Shown here piece by piece: positions 46,144 to 61,100 of a stretch of 64,000 nt of DNA. Origin of the DNA: Anarhynchus alexandrinus. Taxonomy: Eukaryota > Chordata > Aves > Charadriiformes > Charadriidae. The DNA lies in contig VUYV01000298.1 in assembly GCA_008711295.1 (NCBI GenBank), positions 908,236 to 972,235 of the forward strand, in the 5' to 3' direction. Every line of letters begins with the position of its first letter. Positions within the stretch are counted from its first letter, which is position 1. The position numbers and the translations under genes are program-made. Under the pieces are notes generated by a model. The model did not search any database. It was not told the DNA's origin and was given only the letters and a program-made list of their open reading frames with translations.

Positions 46144-49100
46144 CTATTTTCCTTCTATTAAAATCTTTAACTCTTTTACGTTGTGATCATTCGCAACTGT
46201 CACAGCGTGATCCAGTGCTCGGATACTTGCTAGAAGCTTTATGATCTGCTTTATATGCTCCCTGAAAAAGAGAAAGGAGAAGTCAATACAGGAATGGAAC
46301 ATTCATGTACAAGTATTAATATTTCAACAGAAGACTACATTAGGAATCCATATAGCAAATCAGTTTCAGATAATTTCACATCATCTTCTCCTCCACTTGC
46401 TTAGTCTGATGAAATAGTTGGTTATCAGCTTTGTAGTGAAATTGAAAAATGTATTTTGGGAGTAGGAATTAATCATACAATATGGTTTAATACTAGATGC
46501 AGTATAATCTCAAGAAAAAGTCTTGGATTACTTCTGGTACTGTGCAATGAGTCACAGCTCTCTTGGTAACTAACGTGTAAGCCAAAAAACAAAAATAAAA
46601 CCAAGGCAGCAAGTATGCTTTAATGCACGCCTTAAAAGGGTATGAAGCTTCCCACCAATGAACAGCATTACAATTCAGGTAAATCTAGGCAGCTTAGAGG
46701 GAACAAACTGCTAGGAGGAATGTACTTCTTCAGCTGTCAAGAACAATTTTGCTATCTTGCTAGGAGGATGGACATGAAATTTAGACCAGTCTCACAAAAA
46801 GTACTAGAAGTTCAAAATTAATCTTAAAAATGTACCTAACTGATCTGTGAAAAAGCATCCAACATTTGGAAAACTAGCACCAACAGACATAGGTAAAGAT
46901 ACACTTCCCTCTCAGCAGAAATTAATGCATTTTAGTTTCAAACAACTAGGTTTTATATGAAAAGACAGGACATTCTTTGATTATAAAAACTAATATTTCT
47001 GCTGCAGACTTATCTGCTTAATGGGGGCAATAGCAACAGATTTGTTAAATGCCAGGAAAAAGCAGGAGGACAGAAGATAGAAATTAAATTAGAACTCACT
47101 ATGAAAAAAGGATTAATTGGATGTTTCTCTTCCAATACAAAGTTTTAGCATGTTATCATTTCAGCTGGTAAAGAAAGTTCTTTCAAATTTAGAAGCAGGC
47201 TACCAAAAGAACGTTTAATCTCTACTGGATTCTCTCTCAACTCCTTCATTTCAATTCCAGTATCATGCTAGGCTACACATTTTGGTTTTAGAAAAGAAGG
47301 AGTAATGAGTCTACTTTGAATCTGAATCATGGGGAAATTTAAATTAGTATGTGACATTGCTATTATACTTTGGACAAAGCTCTGAGGCATAACCTGAGAA
47401 TGGATAAAAAGTTGTTTGAGCACAACCCAGTGTGGCACAAAGCTTGGTGTTCCCTGAAAATGAGGTGATTCATATGCCACAGCCAAAAGTGACTCTAAAG
47501 GCAGAAAAGTATCTAATAACCAACATGGTAACTGTAAAAAAATACTGTTACCAGAAAAAAAAAACCAACAAAACCCCAACTCTTAACACAGATTTTTCTG
47601 CTATGGTTTAAGGGAAATTTCTGTCTCTATGTTTCAGTGCTACACATAAGATCAAAAAGGGAGAATCATCTAATCCCCCAGACAGCCTCAATAATTGAAG
47701 AGTAACTCAACAATGGCTCAAACAAGTTCAACTATCAAGAATGACTAATGCAGTTAGCAAGGGTTCGTCTTTCCAAGTTTCAGGTTTGCTGGAACAACTG
47801 AACTGTTGACCTTGAAACCTCTCTTTCTCATGCAACAGCACAGGAGTAAAAAAAAACCTCCAGTCTTGTCATATTGCTGTGTATCCGTGCAACAATTTGG
47901 TTTTTAAGTTTATCATTGCTTAAAATGATACACCCATAGCATTTCAGGTTACTTGGCCAGCAGTAACATTTATGCATCTAACCCAAACTTTTAATTATAC
48001 TGGTTACCAGGTACAAATAAAATGACTCTTCGGTCTAGAGGAAAACAGGTTCATCTAGTTGGCTGTGTAAATAAAGCCAGAACTTTTGGACTGTATACAA
48101 AAGCACAATTTGTAATTTAGAAGTCATTATGTAAGAATCTGCCACAGGCTCACAAGGTGGAAAAGTCCAAAACCACTAACCACAAAATTTCCCAGAATCA
48201 GGGACACTAGGCAGTAATGCAAAATGCATTACAAATGTTTCAAGATTTCCAGCAGTTTCCATCTTCACACACCTTAAAAATCTCCCTATCTACCATACCA
48301 TACTTTAAGTTTGAATTCAAAATTGTTTCAAAAGGCATGTTGCAGTATGGAGATATTAACCCCTGTTTGCATGCATCAGCAAAATAACACAAAGCACAAC
48401 ATTTGCTCTGCAAGAATTGCATTAACTCAGAGTAAGTTACCTTGCATTTCTCTTCTCCACATCAGAGCAACCAATGCTGTTTCTATAAATTGTATCGGCC
48501 AGATGAACAAGGTATCTACAGAAGTTTTCTAACTGAGAAATGGTCTTGTCTCCTTTCAGATTAGTGAACCACTGTTTAGGAAAGCAAGCAATTACCTAGA
48601 CATAACAGGAAAAAGAAAGTTAAACAAAATGTAACAAAATTTTAAAAGCTATCTAACATGATGTGCAAAGTCTGCCAGGTAAGACTGCAGTGACAAGGTC
48701 CAACTGACTGAAACTAGGTGGGGAGCAATCCAAAATTCAGGCAGTAAAACACTGAAACCCATACCATACCTAAACTATATACAAGTATAAGCCAGAGAAG
48801 CTTCTTTCTTTAGTTTGTGTATTTAAAAAAAAAACTTTTTTTTTTTCACTGACATTACAATATTGATATATCAAAGCCAAGATTTTATAGGTAACCTCAA
48901 GTTTTAACTACGTTTTTCCTTAACTCACAAATTTCAAGTGATTTAATACATTGTTTGCTTTTACTTACACTTTGAGCTTTCTTAATGCTGTCCTCTCCAT
49001 ACTCAGAGTTTTGAAAAGCCATAAGAATGTACCTATTTAGCAGACCATCTATTGACAGTTCCTGGAGAGTTTTATTTGAAAGGATTCCATACCACTGGAG

Positions 49101-52100
49101 AAAGTTTCCTAATAACTGAAAATACAACACAGGGAAAATAAGTATCTAAAAATGTACTGAAACGAGGAAATTGATCAAACACTCTAGCACCTCTTCAAAT
49201 GCAACAGGGTGGCCAAGGTGAGCAGTGGAAATACGCCTTCTGTTATGTTTCAAAACTATTCAGAATCCATAAAGTACCAGCTTAGAATTCTCACACAACC
49301 ACCCCCACCACAACTTTGCTCATGGTTTGCACAAGACATCAGAGAAAAGAATTAAAGTTTTAAGCCACCTTGTTCTCAGAATTTGATGTCAATGTCAAGC
49401 CAAGTGAGGCCTAGCATACGCCACATGGGGGCAAATTCACAGCCCCCCGTCGATGAAATCCCCAGCTACGCTGTTCAGCATACCCTTATTTCCAAGGCAC
49501 GGTGACACAAGGGACACAGAAAGCGTCACAGGGGAGTGCTGGCTAAGCCAACTGTACAGCTGTTATTCCCCACTGGCGTATGGCCTGTGGAAAGTTGCTG
49601 CCAGGCTCCTACAAATGAAGGCAGCCAGTAGTTTACTGTTGACACAGATCATCAGGAAACAGTAAGCGAGTGCTTGCCTGCCAGCTTCTATTTCTGCCCC
49701 TCTGTGATGCTATAACTGATTTGCTAGTGGAGGAGAGCAGTATTTTTAATGCTTCCCTAAAATAAAACAGTGGTAACAGCATGAATAGTTCTAAACTGCC
49801 CAGGCTCTGATAGATATTGGCAGAAGCAGACAATCTCACTCTTAAGAGAGACACAAGCCCTGAACAAGTGACCTGTTTCATTTTTAACAACAGCACTTTA
49901 ACAAATGGTTTGTGCATTTTTTGCTCTAGACAGCATTTATGAAGTTAACTTTTATTTCAAAGTGAAAGAATTCAGTGCCAAATATTTTTAAGTAAACTAA
50001 GTGATTGCAACTGTCAGAGCTGTGAGCGTGAATGAAAATACAGTCTCCCTCACTGCTGCAATTTAAATGGAAAATTCCAGATAAGAGTTCTGTTTGCGTG
50101 ATCATGGAAATCAGCAGTCTCATACTTTATTTTCCTGTTTAGTTGGGAGTTAGTTTTCTTCACAGCCTTTTGTTGGAAATGAACTACATCAATCATAGCT
50201 TCTTACAGACCATTGCAAACTCTACACTGCACATTCCACACACGCAGATTTTTTCCTGTCACACTCTTTATCGTTTCAATTAAACTAAGATTACAAATGC
50301 TCATATTTTACAAATAGCAGTTAGCTTTCCAAAAGTGGCTAAGTTATTTTTATGAAGATTCTCGTTATACATATATATATATATGAAAAGCCACAAACCA
50401 AGCTCTCTTCCATATAAGAGAAATAAAAGCATAATATTTTATTCTGACAACCACAATGACGTTAAGAAAAACGGGTTGAGTATGCTAAGTAAACCCACAT
50501 CGCCCAAGTTAAAATGATGATGCTTTCACTTGGCAATCTTTTGAAGAGGGCACAGTGCATTATCAAAGGCTAAGAATCCTAATTTAGAGTTCTTTCAACT
50601 ACAGTTGAAGCAATTTCCATTTACCATTTTCCAGAAATTTGGAGAGGATTTTATTACTACACTGTCTAGACCAAAGATTTACCAGATGTATTTACTGACT
50701 TACCTTAACAGAGGACCAAAACTGACGTTGGAAAAACAAATATGGACCAGAGTTCTTGTTTTCTAAGATGCTGGAAAGTAAGAGATTTCTTTAATGAGCA
50801 ACCAAGACCACCTCTGTCTGGAGTTTGCTGGCTTCCTCCTTCCCACACACAGTTCATTTCTATAAATATTCCCTTCCATCCTGCTTGTCTCTGCTAAATC
50901 CTCACAGCACGGTAACGAAAGATCTCCTGTATCCAGCCAGTGAACCATATTGGGAGAAAACCCGTCAACTACAGACAGAAGACACCAACTTGCTAATAAA
51001 GGTCTAACACCACAGTTGAAAGCAAACTTACTTTTTTGGGTATAAGGGCATGAATACATCATCATCTAGTGTTCTCCTCATTCTTAGCAACAATGCCTTT
51101 AAAAGCATCTGAAACAGATACATTTTTTTAAAAAAGTGTCCAAAGCACTGCTCAGTAGTTAACCACTCAGAAACTGATTTTCAAAGCAACAAAGAACATC
51201 TGTGACCCTAATAGTAAAAGGCATACATACTTAAGCACACATTAATAAAGTCTTAGAGAAACCTAAAATAATTAACAGAGCTGAAATTTGATGCTTTCAA
51301 TAAAAACTGAAAGCAATGGAATTACTTCACAGTTAAGCTTGGCTATACAATTAGCTACTGTGAAGTCAGGGCTTTTGTCATTTTTAATATTCTGCTAACT
51401 TCCCCATATACATGCACTTTGGCCTATCTCCCATTACTTTAAAGGCAATGCATACATTGCATTAGCTACGGGCACCTGACATGACATCAGTTCTTGTATT
51501 CACAGAAGATAAGTAAAACAATCATATTTCAAGGCAATGCATTTGAAAAGATTACAAAGATCTAAAAAAGAAAAGCCTGACTATTTGTAGCTGACCCTTA
51601 AAGCAAAACTGCAGATGACAAGTCTTGGTACATTCGGTATCTCCTTTTAGCTCTAGCATCTATTTTGGGGAGACTTCACTGAGTTCCTCCTCCTAATTGA
51701 CTCTCCATAACTAGGCTGCAGAGCATCAAATAATTGCAAAATTCTCTTTCTTACTCCTCACTAAGCATGCTGTGTTCTCCAATATAGTGTGTTAAAAATA
51801 TATTCAAATTCCTTAACTTATCCAAGATATTTCCAAAAAAACCAACTTACTTGTGTATTTTTGTTTTCTGCATTCACCACTGAAGGATATCCATCTACTA
51901 ATTTCTGTACAATTGCTACCATTCTAGACGTTTGTGTTGTAGAAAAAGGATCCCATATATTTTCAGAAATCACTGTAAGAGATTAAAGAATTACTCCACT
52001 TCGCAAATACTCAAATACAGGTACTAAGACAGTCAGACAATAATTTACAAGACAGTACAATCTGAAAGCACAAACAAGCACCAGCTTCCACACCACACCC

Positions 52101-55100
52101 CTTTCCCCCATTTTCATTCTAAGACTATACCTGTTAATTTAGGAAGAACAACTCTCTCTACAATGGTAGGCAATAGTGAAATATCAGCATCATCTTTCAC
52201 TTGTTCCTGTTCTTCACAGCCATAAAACAGCAATGATTCAAACCACAACATAGTCTCAAAATCTCGACACTTGCCCTAATAAAAAAAAAAAGAATTGAGG
52301 TTAGATTCCTAAACAGAGATTTGAAGTCAACACACTAAAAAAAAAAAAAAGTATTACATATGCAACTATGACACACTCAAAACCAGAACAAAACTACTTT
52401 AAAACAGCCTACCAAGTGTGCTAAGCAGGCAGGGTAAGCAGCAACTGAGCACAATAACAACTTGAAAAATCTCATCCTTTCTATCTATGTGTCAGGGACT
52501 CATCTGCATTGGAAATAATAAAAAAAAACAAAACCCAAGATATACTGCCTCAAGACCAAATAGTCTCTTAACCTGGCACAAGGAGGGGGAAATCACTTCA
52601 CCTCCTGCTTTGGCTCCCCTACTTCTGAGACAGTGACACTATTTCCTTCGGAAACATAGGCAAGCTTGATTCGTGAGAAATGAAGAAAATGTTCTGTCTC
52701 CTTGCCTGGACTCTACTAATTGTACCATCACAGTCAGATTAGTGTAGATATGGACAATGCCACCCAACTAATACCTGAGAAAGGATGGGGAGCAAGGGCA
52801 ATCTTCCATAAATCAGCCAAATGAACCAATTCATTCTACAACCACACAACACTAGATCTAATGAAAGCGAAAACAATAGAAGTAAGACTGCTTTTTTTTT
52901 CGCAGCTGTTACCCTCCAGATTTTAACTTCTAATTACACCTGAGCCAAATAAAAGTCCACAGATTAGGGTAAAAGTGATAAGTATAGTTCATTTGTGCTG
53001 CATTATAAACTTATGTTTTCTGGATGAAAAAAACCCTTTTATGAGTGCCTTGTAATTTTTCTAACGAAATGCTTAACAGGACCACACACAGACTAATGAA
53101 AACGCAGAGTAGTGAAAAGAATTAGATATGAGAATTCTGTACCATGTCTCCAACTAATTTGAGTTTCGTTTTGCCAGCCTGGGAACTCACATAAAAATAG
53201 CATGGGGGAAGGGAGAATTTACAAAAACAGTTTTAAATTTAATGAGGACACCTTTCATAGATTTTCCCTCATTTATTCAAATTAAATACTCCAAATGCTC
53301 TCTGAAGCTCGACTCTTGCTTCCCTTCCTCTGCAATCAGAGCAGAGGCAACAGAAGATCCCCTTCAACAAATATTCTCTTAGTAGTCAAGAAAAGAAAAA
53401 ACTTCTGAAAAAAAGCAGAAATTCAGTCATTTGTGAGATAGGCTGACACATCTGCAGACAGGGCTGTAGATTAGTGAAATTTTGAAAGGGAGGAAGACAA
53501 TCTGCTTTATTAGCCTAGTTTCCTAAAAAAACAAGCTTATGCAATTGCACTTACTCTGTGCCTTGACCCACTCCCATTCCTCAGTAAAAGCCAACATGGC
53601 AGAAAAAAGCAGGTTCCTACCAATACTGTGAAAATAAGCACCTGACTGCAGCAGAAGTACCTTACAAGAGCTTTCACTGGTAGGAAGAAGAGAGTGGGAG
53701 TCAAAAGCTACCTGAACTGTTTGTCCTGCTAGCTACTCACGTCAGCACACATACGCAGGCTGAACAATGTGCCAGGGATACTGGGCTGCAACAACACTGT
53801 CCTGCTTTTCCCATGTTCCCTACCTAATAACTGGGCAATGAGTACTATGACAAAGACTTGGAAATTGCCAGCCAGAGTTCTACAGGGTCTGAAGGTGTAA
53901 GTGCAAGAAAGATATGTAACGTAGGTTGTAAATCAACATAAAACCAAGCTTCTTAGTTCCACTTCTGAAGAAACAGCATCTCTAGAATCACAATTTTCTC
54001 TTTAAGTATTTTAAAACCTGAATGTGTTATTTAAGAAGCTGTTTGGCTTTTTGGTCTACACCACTCACTGAGAAGGTATGGCATGGGCTAAATTGAACTT
54101 TGGCCTGCTGGCAACACAGAGGACAACAGTCCAGAAACTCCCCAGAAAGGCTTCACCCCAAGAGAGGTGCCCATTTTAAACTTCATGCCTAGAACACGCA
54201 TTTATGAGAAGCACGCATCAAAGGCGCGATGCACTTCACTCTGCAAAAGTGCAAAAGAGCCACTATATAGAAGCTTACACAGAAGTTGCTTGCACAGGAC
54301 CTTACCTCCAAAGGAGTCCAGATCAGCAGCTGAAGTCTGATTAGAGGGTTAAACAGCTTCGGTAAACAGAGGCCAATATAAGCATCTTTATAAGAAGCAA
54401 AATACTTTGAGCGCCAAGCTTCAAACTGTGACTTAATACAATCAATTGAGTAAAAGCTTTCCAAAACATCTTCAAAAACTTTGCTGGATTCTTTCAATAT
54501 ACGATCTGGTGGGGGAGAAAAATAGTAGTAAGTTAATCACCTGTAATACTTCTTTCAAGATGGACTTTGAAGCTCACTGGCCTCAGCTAACTCCTATGAA
54601 CAGAACCAAAACACCATCACCTTTAAATGTTCTCTTACTTCTACCTCAAATATACAGAGCAATAAAAACATGAGTACTCTCCGATACACTGTTTTATCAT
54701 TGGTCTTGCTTTAAAGATTTCATACAATGATTTTCTGTTACCAGACATTGGACCAATGATGAACTGGGCTGTATTCATACACATAAGAGAACAGTGTGGA
54801 TCTAACTTCAAAGCTGGCCTTGCTCTGCATGGGCATTTGGAACAGCTGATCTCCAGGTCCCTTCCAACCCAAATTATTCTACAACTTTGCTCATCCAAGT
54901 GCAAGTACAGGAGGGCATCTCAGCTCAGCTAACTGAATCAGCCCTTCAGACAGAGTAGATTCTGGCAGACACCATACTAAACTGCTGAAAATAACACAGC
55001 TGTTAGTGCTGGGCAACCATTACAATCCCTTAGCACCTTCCTTTTTTTTTTTTTTTTTTTTTTGTTTTTTGTGGTTTTTTTTTGGTATTTTCAGTACCTA

Positions 55101-58100
55101 TATTCTATGCAGCCCCAAACTTCTCTATTTATTATTTTCCCTTCATCTTTACTACTTCCCAGGGTTAGTTTCATTTTAATCAGCCATTTTTGCTGCAGCC
55201 ACACTTTTAAATATTCAGTTACAGTAGTAACCCACACACAACTAACATAACTAGTACACACAGCAGGTAGAGACAGAGCTGCTGAAACATGAGATTATGT
55301 CATATAAACATATGACTTTTCACACTGGGATCAAGAAGAAATGCTACAAATAAAGTCAGCAGGTCCAAAGTGCATCCCTCTGTTCCATACAGCTCACTGC
55401 TGATTCTGGACTAACACGAGAGCTACGAATGACATAAAAAAAGCTTTAGAAATAGTATGCTTACTCAGAAACTTATGAAACTCCTACAAAAGGTTTTTTG
55501 TACACATCAAAGTGCCAAGTTACAAAGAGCAATTCAGCCACACCGAATTTTTAATCTAGATTGTTTAATTTAGCAAAGTTAGCAAAAGAATGTTTGAATT
55601 AAATAACAAGAATCTCACAAAGGATGGAGTATTTAGTTAGCTGCAAGCTGTACAACAGGTTAGTGAAAGAGACTGTTTTGGTCACATTGATGATCCAGCA
55701 AGGAACAGTTTCTAAACTTTCTCCAAAATATGGTGAAATATATGGACAGGGCTGCATTTGGATCTTTTTTTTTTTTTGCCAAATGTTCTATACTTTGTTA
55801 CGTAAAGCTTCAGTAGCTTTTCTAACCTCGCTCCATGTTGAAGTTTGTAATATCTGTTGAAGTTTCCTCATCATCGCTGGAAAGGCCTTCAAGGTGATCT
55901 GCCATCTTCCCAGTTTGCTCTCTTGCTTGTCTACGACGAGCTCTGAAAACAATTGGCAGTATAAAAACAGCTATTACTTCCCCCCCTGCCCCCCACCCCA
56001 TGAACAGAACCACCTAAGTTTGTCTTAATTTTTAATGCAAGGAAACCCAAGTTGAAATATGTCACCACCTCAAACAATCCACTATGTTGCTGTCTCAAAC
56101 AATGGAAGGAAAAGAAAACAGCAGAGACCATATAGATACAGAATGGGTTTACTACGTTTTCTTTTACTGATTTTTAAATCAGTATCATGTAACGGTGCCT
56201 TGTTTTGTACACTTGCATGCTAAGTTGGGATATATAAAAATACCCCTGCCCAGCATACCAGCCTAAGTGTTTTCTTCTCTTTGCAGGAAAGGAGTAAACG
56301 TTGCTACTTACTTTAGTACGTCACACAGGACAATTGTATTCTGCAAGCAGGCAAAGACTCCTAATGGACAAGAAACCTCAGTACCCTACCTTCTAGCTTC
56401 TCTTTCTGCAGTCCGACGCTTTACTTGTTCTTGATAGATCACTCTGTCTCGTCCAAAAGATTCAAGATTTGGTGCCATCAGTGCTTTATCTGTAAAAATA
56501 CATTGATGAAAATTAAAATGCTTATCTATGATTGCACAAATGTGTTGTAGGCAGTTTCATAAAAGCCTTTTACCTACTTTAAACTAAATGTAATTTGAAC
56601 TAGAAAGTCAAAGTTTTTGAAAAGGTGCACGCAGAAGCCTGAATTGACAAGTGTAGAGGTTAAAAGAGGAAGTAGCGGAGTTTGGAAAAATCTCCACTTG
56701 AATGTCAAATAGTTTTCACCATACTTCACTCTTGTCCCTCTCACAACAGTGCCCAACTATATAAAAGTCAACAGTTTTAATAGAAATTGCTTAAATTGAA
56801 TGTTTCAAGATAAAAAGTGCTCCTTACATAAATATTTTCACCATGTATCTTCTGAAAGGAACAAAAGAAAGGCAGAGAAGAGTGACTGGAGCAGGAATAT
56901 ATGATATTCCAGAGTTCTAGTCATAGTGTTTTCTAAGTTTATATGCTTTAGATTGTCTAAAGTTTAAAACACATCAAAATCTACAGGAAAATAACTCATC
57001 TCCCCTTCTCTTTTTAAGCTGTGATTCATTATAGATGTTCCTGATCATATAAAACAACACAGCTAACCAGTGAAGCCTATCAGCAACCAGCAGACAGACC
57101 CAAATGTTTCCAGTTCATCCTTTCCAGGTAAACTTTTAAAAAAGTGGATTGAATGTTAGCCAGTGCTCAAGTCCACCCAGTAAAATATAAACATCGAAAT
57201 CTTAAAAAAAAAAAAAAAGCCTACCCAAATTACAAGGGTAAATTTACATGTTCTAACTAAATCTTTTTACAAATCCATCATTAAAAATATTAATGATGTT
57301 CTATGTCAGTATTCCAATTCTATACCAGAATTCCCAAGAGCCTTAACATACAGATGAAACTACCATTTGTCCAATTTTTTAAAATGTTATTCAAAGCTGA
57401 GCTACTTGTCTTTATGCAGAAATAAAGCAAAAGTTGGCAGACACACTTAAATTCACTTCTAGCCCTTTAGTGTTCTGAAACTGTATGAAGAAAAGCAGAT
57501 TGTCTATGTCTGCAACACACATCAAATCAAAGTCTGGCATCAGTTCCTAGTTTCTGTGATAATTTGAGGGACAGAACTGAACTATTTCTAGACACAGCGA
57601 AATTCATTCTCAAGACTCACAGATACTAAATAAGATGTCTCTCTAAAACCCAGCCTTGACAATGACAACTATTCCCACCCCACCATTAAATTCCAGTCTA
57701 AAATAATCCACTCTAAGCTTCTTTTGGGAAATCTGTTTCTAGTACATTAAGTTTCTAGTTCTCACAACAGAATTTTCATGGTAAAACTGTAAGACCTACA
57801 TGCGATGCCTTGGGCTCCAAATAAAGTCCTAAATGGAGTATGTATGCTAACCACACTGTAAAGGGATGGCCAACGCTGATGCCTAAATGCTTTATCACCC
57901 TTAGTAAGTTCTGTCTAATGGTATTAATAAAACTTAATCTCTGGACACACTGTGACAGAACAGGAAATTGCTTTTATTATAGAATTTTAGGCCAGCAATA
58001 GGACAGACAAGAAAGCCATTTTTAAAAATGGGAAGCTCTCAAAAGCAGAAAGAAAACTACTATTGATACGATGTTTTACCTGTCGTTTAACATGCTGAAT

Positions 58101-61100
58101 AATACCTCCTCCAAGGAACACATATTTCCATCCAAGTTAACATTTGTACTTTTGTAGAGATTTACATACTAAAGAGTAATCGCCACAAGAAAACTCTTCA
58201 GTGAGAATCCCCCATCCACACATTCACAGTAAGCAGCAGGTATTTTAACTGGCTAATTTTAAGCTGTATTTCATATAGGGTCACTTTGTATTGGTCTGAA
58301 TTTTAACAATGGCATCAGTATTTTCCAGTTCCTTAGCTTTACCAGTTAAGTGTCTGAAATGAAATACTTATGCTGCTTACAAAATAGAGCATTAGATAGA
58401 AGTCAACTCTAGCCCAGTACTTCATGGCTTTGTACGGAGTTAACTGTAGGTGTTACAGGAAATTTATAGATTCAAGGAGAGGAGGNCTGACATAAGAGGA
58501 AAATCGGGAGTCACATGCTACCACTACTACCACTGCCACCGTGCATACATTTTCAGTGCTAGGAAAGAGAAAATATAGTTAAGAGCAACAGAAAGGATAG
58601 ATGAAGTCACGAATTAGAGCGGCTTTGAGTTTAAAACAAAACAGATTAGAGAACTTTTAATCTAAACTTGCTTCTACCTATCTCAAGAGTAAGGATAAAC
58701 TTTAAGACAGTCATACTTTAAACATTTACATTTAAATTAAGCCATACTAAGTAAACAAGGTTGTTTAATGAATAATAAAAACCTTCAAGATGGACTGACT
58801 TGAATGGCTTGAAAACTCCGAAGATTCATCTTTAATATCATCTTGTCGTCTTTGGACAAGGCGGGAAGCTCGCTGTTTGTACAGCTGGTGCATTGCGGAT
58901 TCAAGCTCGTTAATCAGAGGCACCTGCAAAAATATAACACACTACGTAATATCAAATTCTTCAGGTGCTTAGTTTCTGGGGTACCATACTATTCCGAAGC
59001 ATAATTCTGTCACTGTACTTTTAGCAGCACAAACTGTTTCCTTTTACCCATTTGTTTCATTTCGACCAATATGAAGAACATGCATGCATCTAACGTTGAC
59101 AGCTTTCAACTGTAGAAATAGCATTCTGAAAATAACTTCTGTTGATTGAATGAGTCTACATAGTAAGACAACCATTTTATAGAGTGTGAAATGTTATTTC
59201 AAGTACTCTTGTACCAAGTGTGTTATAGTGCTTACAACTCTCAGACCTCCTTGTTTCCTCTCTGTCTTTAAATAAGAATGTAGTAGTATTCTACACTTTA
59301 ATAAGAAAACAACCTGACTGTATACAGTGAAAAAACAAAAGCATAAATCTAACCTCCTGAAGCCAGCAGGTATTGTTTTGCTATAACTCTTACTAGCATA
59401 TGCTGAAATATTATTACTGAAATGCAATAAAACAGTGCATAAACATGTTATGCCAACAACTGTGGCCTATCTTAAAATTGTAGAATTTGCGAGTTATGCA
59501 TTAAGTATAACCTTTGAATGATACAGACTTAAGTCAGATCAGACCTGACACTTTTTTTTAGTGGACTAAATTTTCAGTAGCAACTATAACAAAAATAGAT
59601 GATATAACAACTAGGAATTTCCTGACATTAAATAGCAGAATCACTGCTCACTTTTGCAAAAATCCATTTCCCAGGACAAGTTAAAATTAGATTTTTATAA
59701 ATATTCAAATGCAAATCAGAACTTTTCACAATCTCTTAATTTGGAAAGGCAAGTCATTTTGGCATAAAAATTTAAGCCATGTTCTCCTTACCTCCAAGAC
59801 ATATGCTTAGTCCAAGTCTTCCAGCCTTTTAGCTCAAATATTTCATTGCTGCCTACCATCCAGGATTATTTTTTTTTTTCAAAATAAAAGATAAAATCAG
59901 AACTTGTTTCCTGATGTAATTTAGAATGTGATTCAGCAGCTATTAAAAACCTCCTCCAGTAAAATATAAGATTTTTTTATATTACAGCTACAGGGCCATT
60001 TCAGCAATCTGAGAACGACACACAGCTAGATGATCTTCAAGGTCCCTTCCAACTCTAACCATTCTATGAATCTACGAGATATTACAAGGAAATAAATACT
60101 AGCTCTTTGTGGTATAAACTGGCCTATGGGGATTAAAATGAAAGCAACTCTGCACCAACTCAAAATAGGAAGAACTTTCTTTTAGAAAAAAACAGAGTAG
60201 AGAGAAATAGGAGGAGGGAATATCCCAGCACTGGAAGTGTATATTCTGAATTTAAGACCGTTTTGAAGATGGAAATAATTATAAAAATATACTAATTTTA
60301 CTGCAGTTTGCCATATAAAAAGGGAATTCTAAAATTGAAAACTTAAAGGAAAATTTTTCAAAGCATCCGTAGAGGTTCTTTATATAATTGCCTCAGGATT
60401 AAAAAACCCCAGCTATGTATTCAGAAATATGAATCCACTCAAAATACTTCCTATTTAAGACACAAGAGACTTAGAAGCCATTATTCTTCTATAATCAATA
60501 CTGTGGTTGATGAGTGACTGACAATTTCACTGACTACTGTAAAGTTACAGCTCTCATTCATTGTGTTTTGTTTAGTCAATACCTTATATTCAGTGCTTTG
60601 CGTTTTTTTTCCTTCATTTTCACTGTGAATGGTGCAAGAGAAAAAGCAGAAAGCTCTCTGAACATTTAGATGACAAGGATAATTTTAACCTACGGTCCCC
60701 CCTCTCTGACACACACAGTGTGTTCTGAGAACTTGCTTTTGCAGGTAAAAGAATGGTTCGTTTAACTGTGCTGTCAAAGATAGGCTTGGAACAATTGAAT
60801 CTTTCTGTATCCCTTGCATATTCCTACATTCAAATGCAAACACACCATTAGCACTCTCTAGCCTTCTCAGAAAGCATAATTTTGACAGTAATTACTTGTG
60901 AAGGAAGTCATGCAAGCATCTTCTACTCCATTAGTTTTATCATTTATAGGGGAAAAGAAAAAAATCATAGAGAATTTGACATTTCTATTGCTTGTTTCTA
61001 AAATTTGCGTAGTAGCTACCTCATTATACTCTCCACTGCACCTTACCAATAGGCAAAGTGTTTCTAACATTCAGAATCTCTTCAAAATAGAATAAAAACA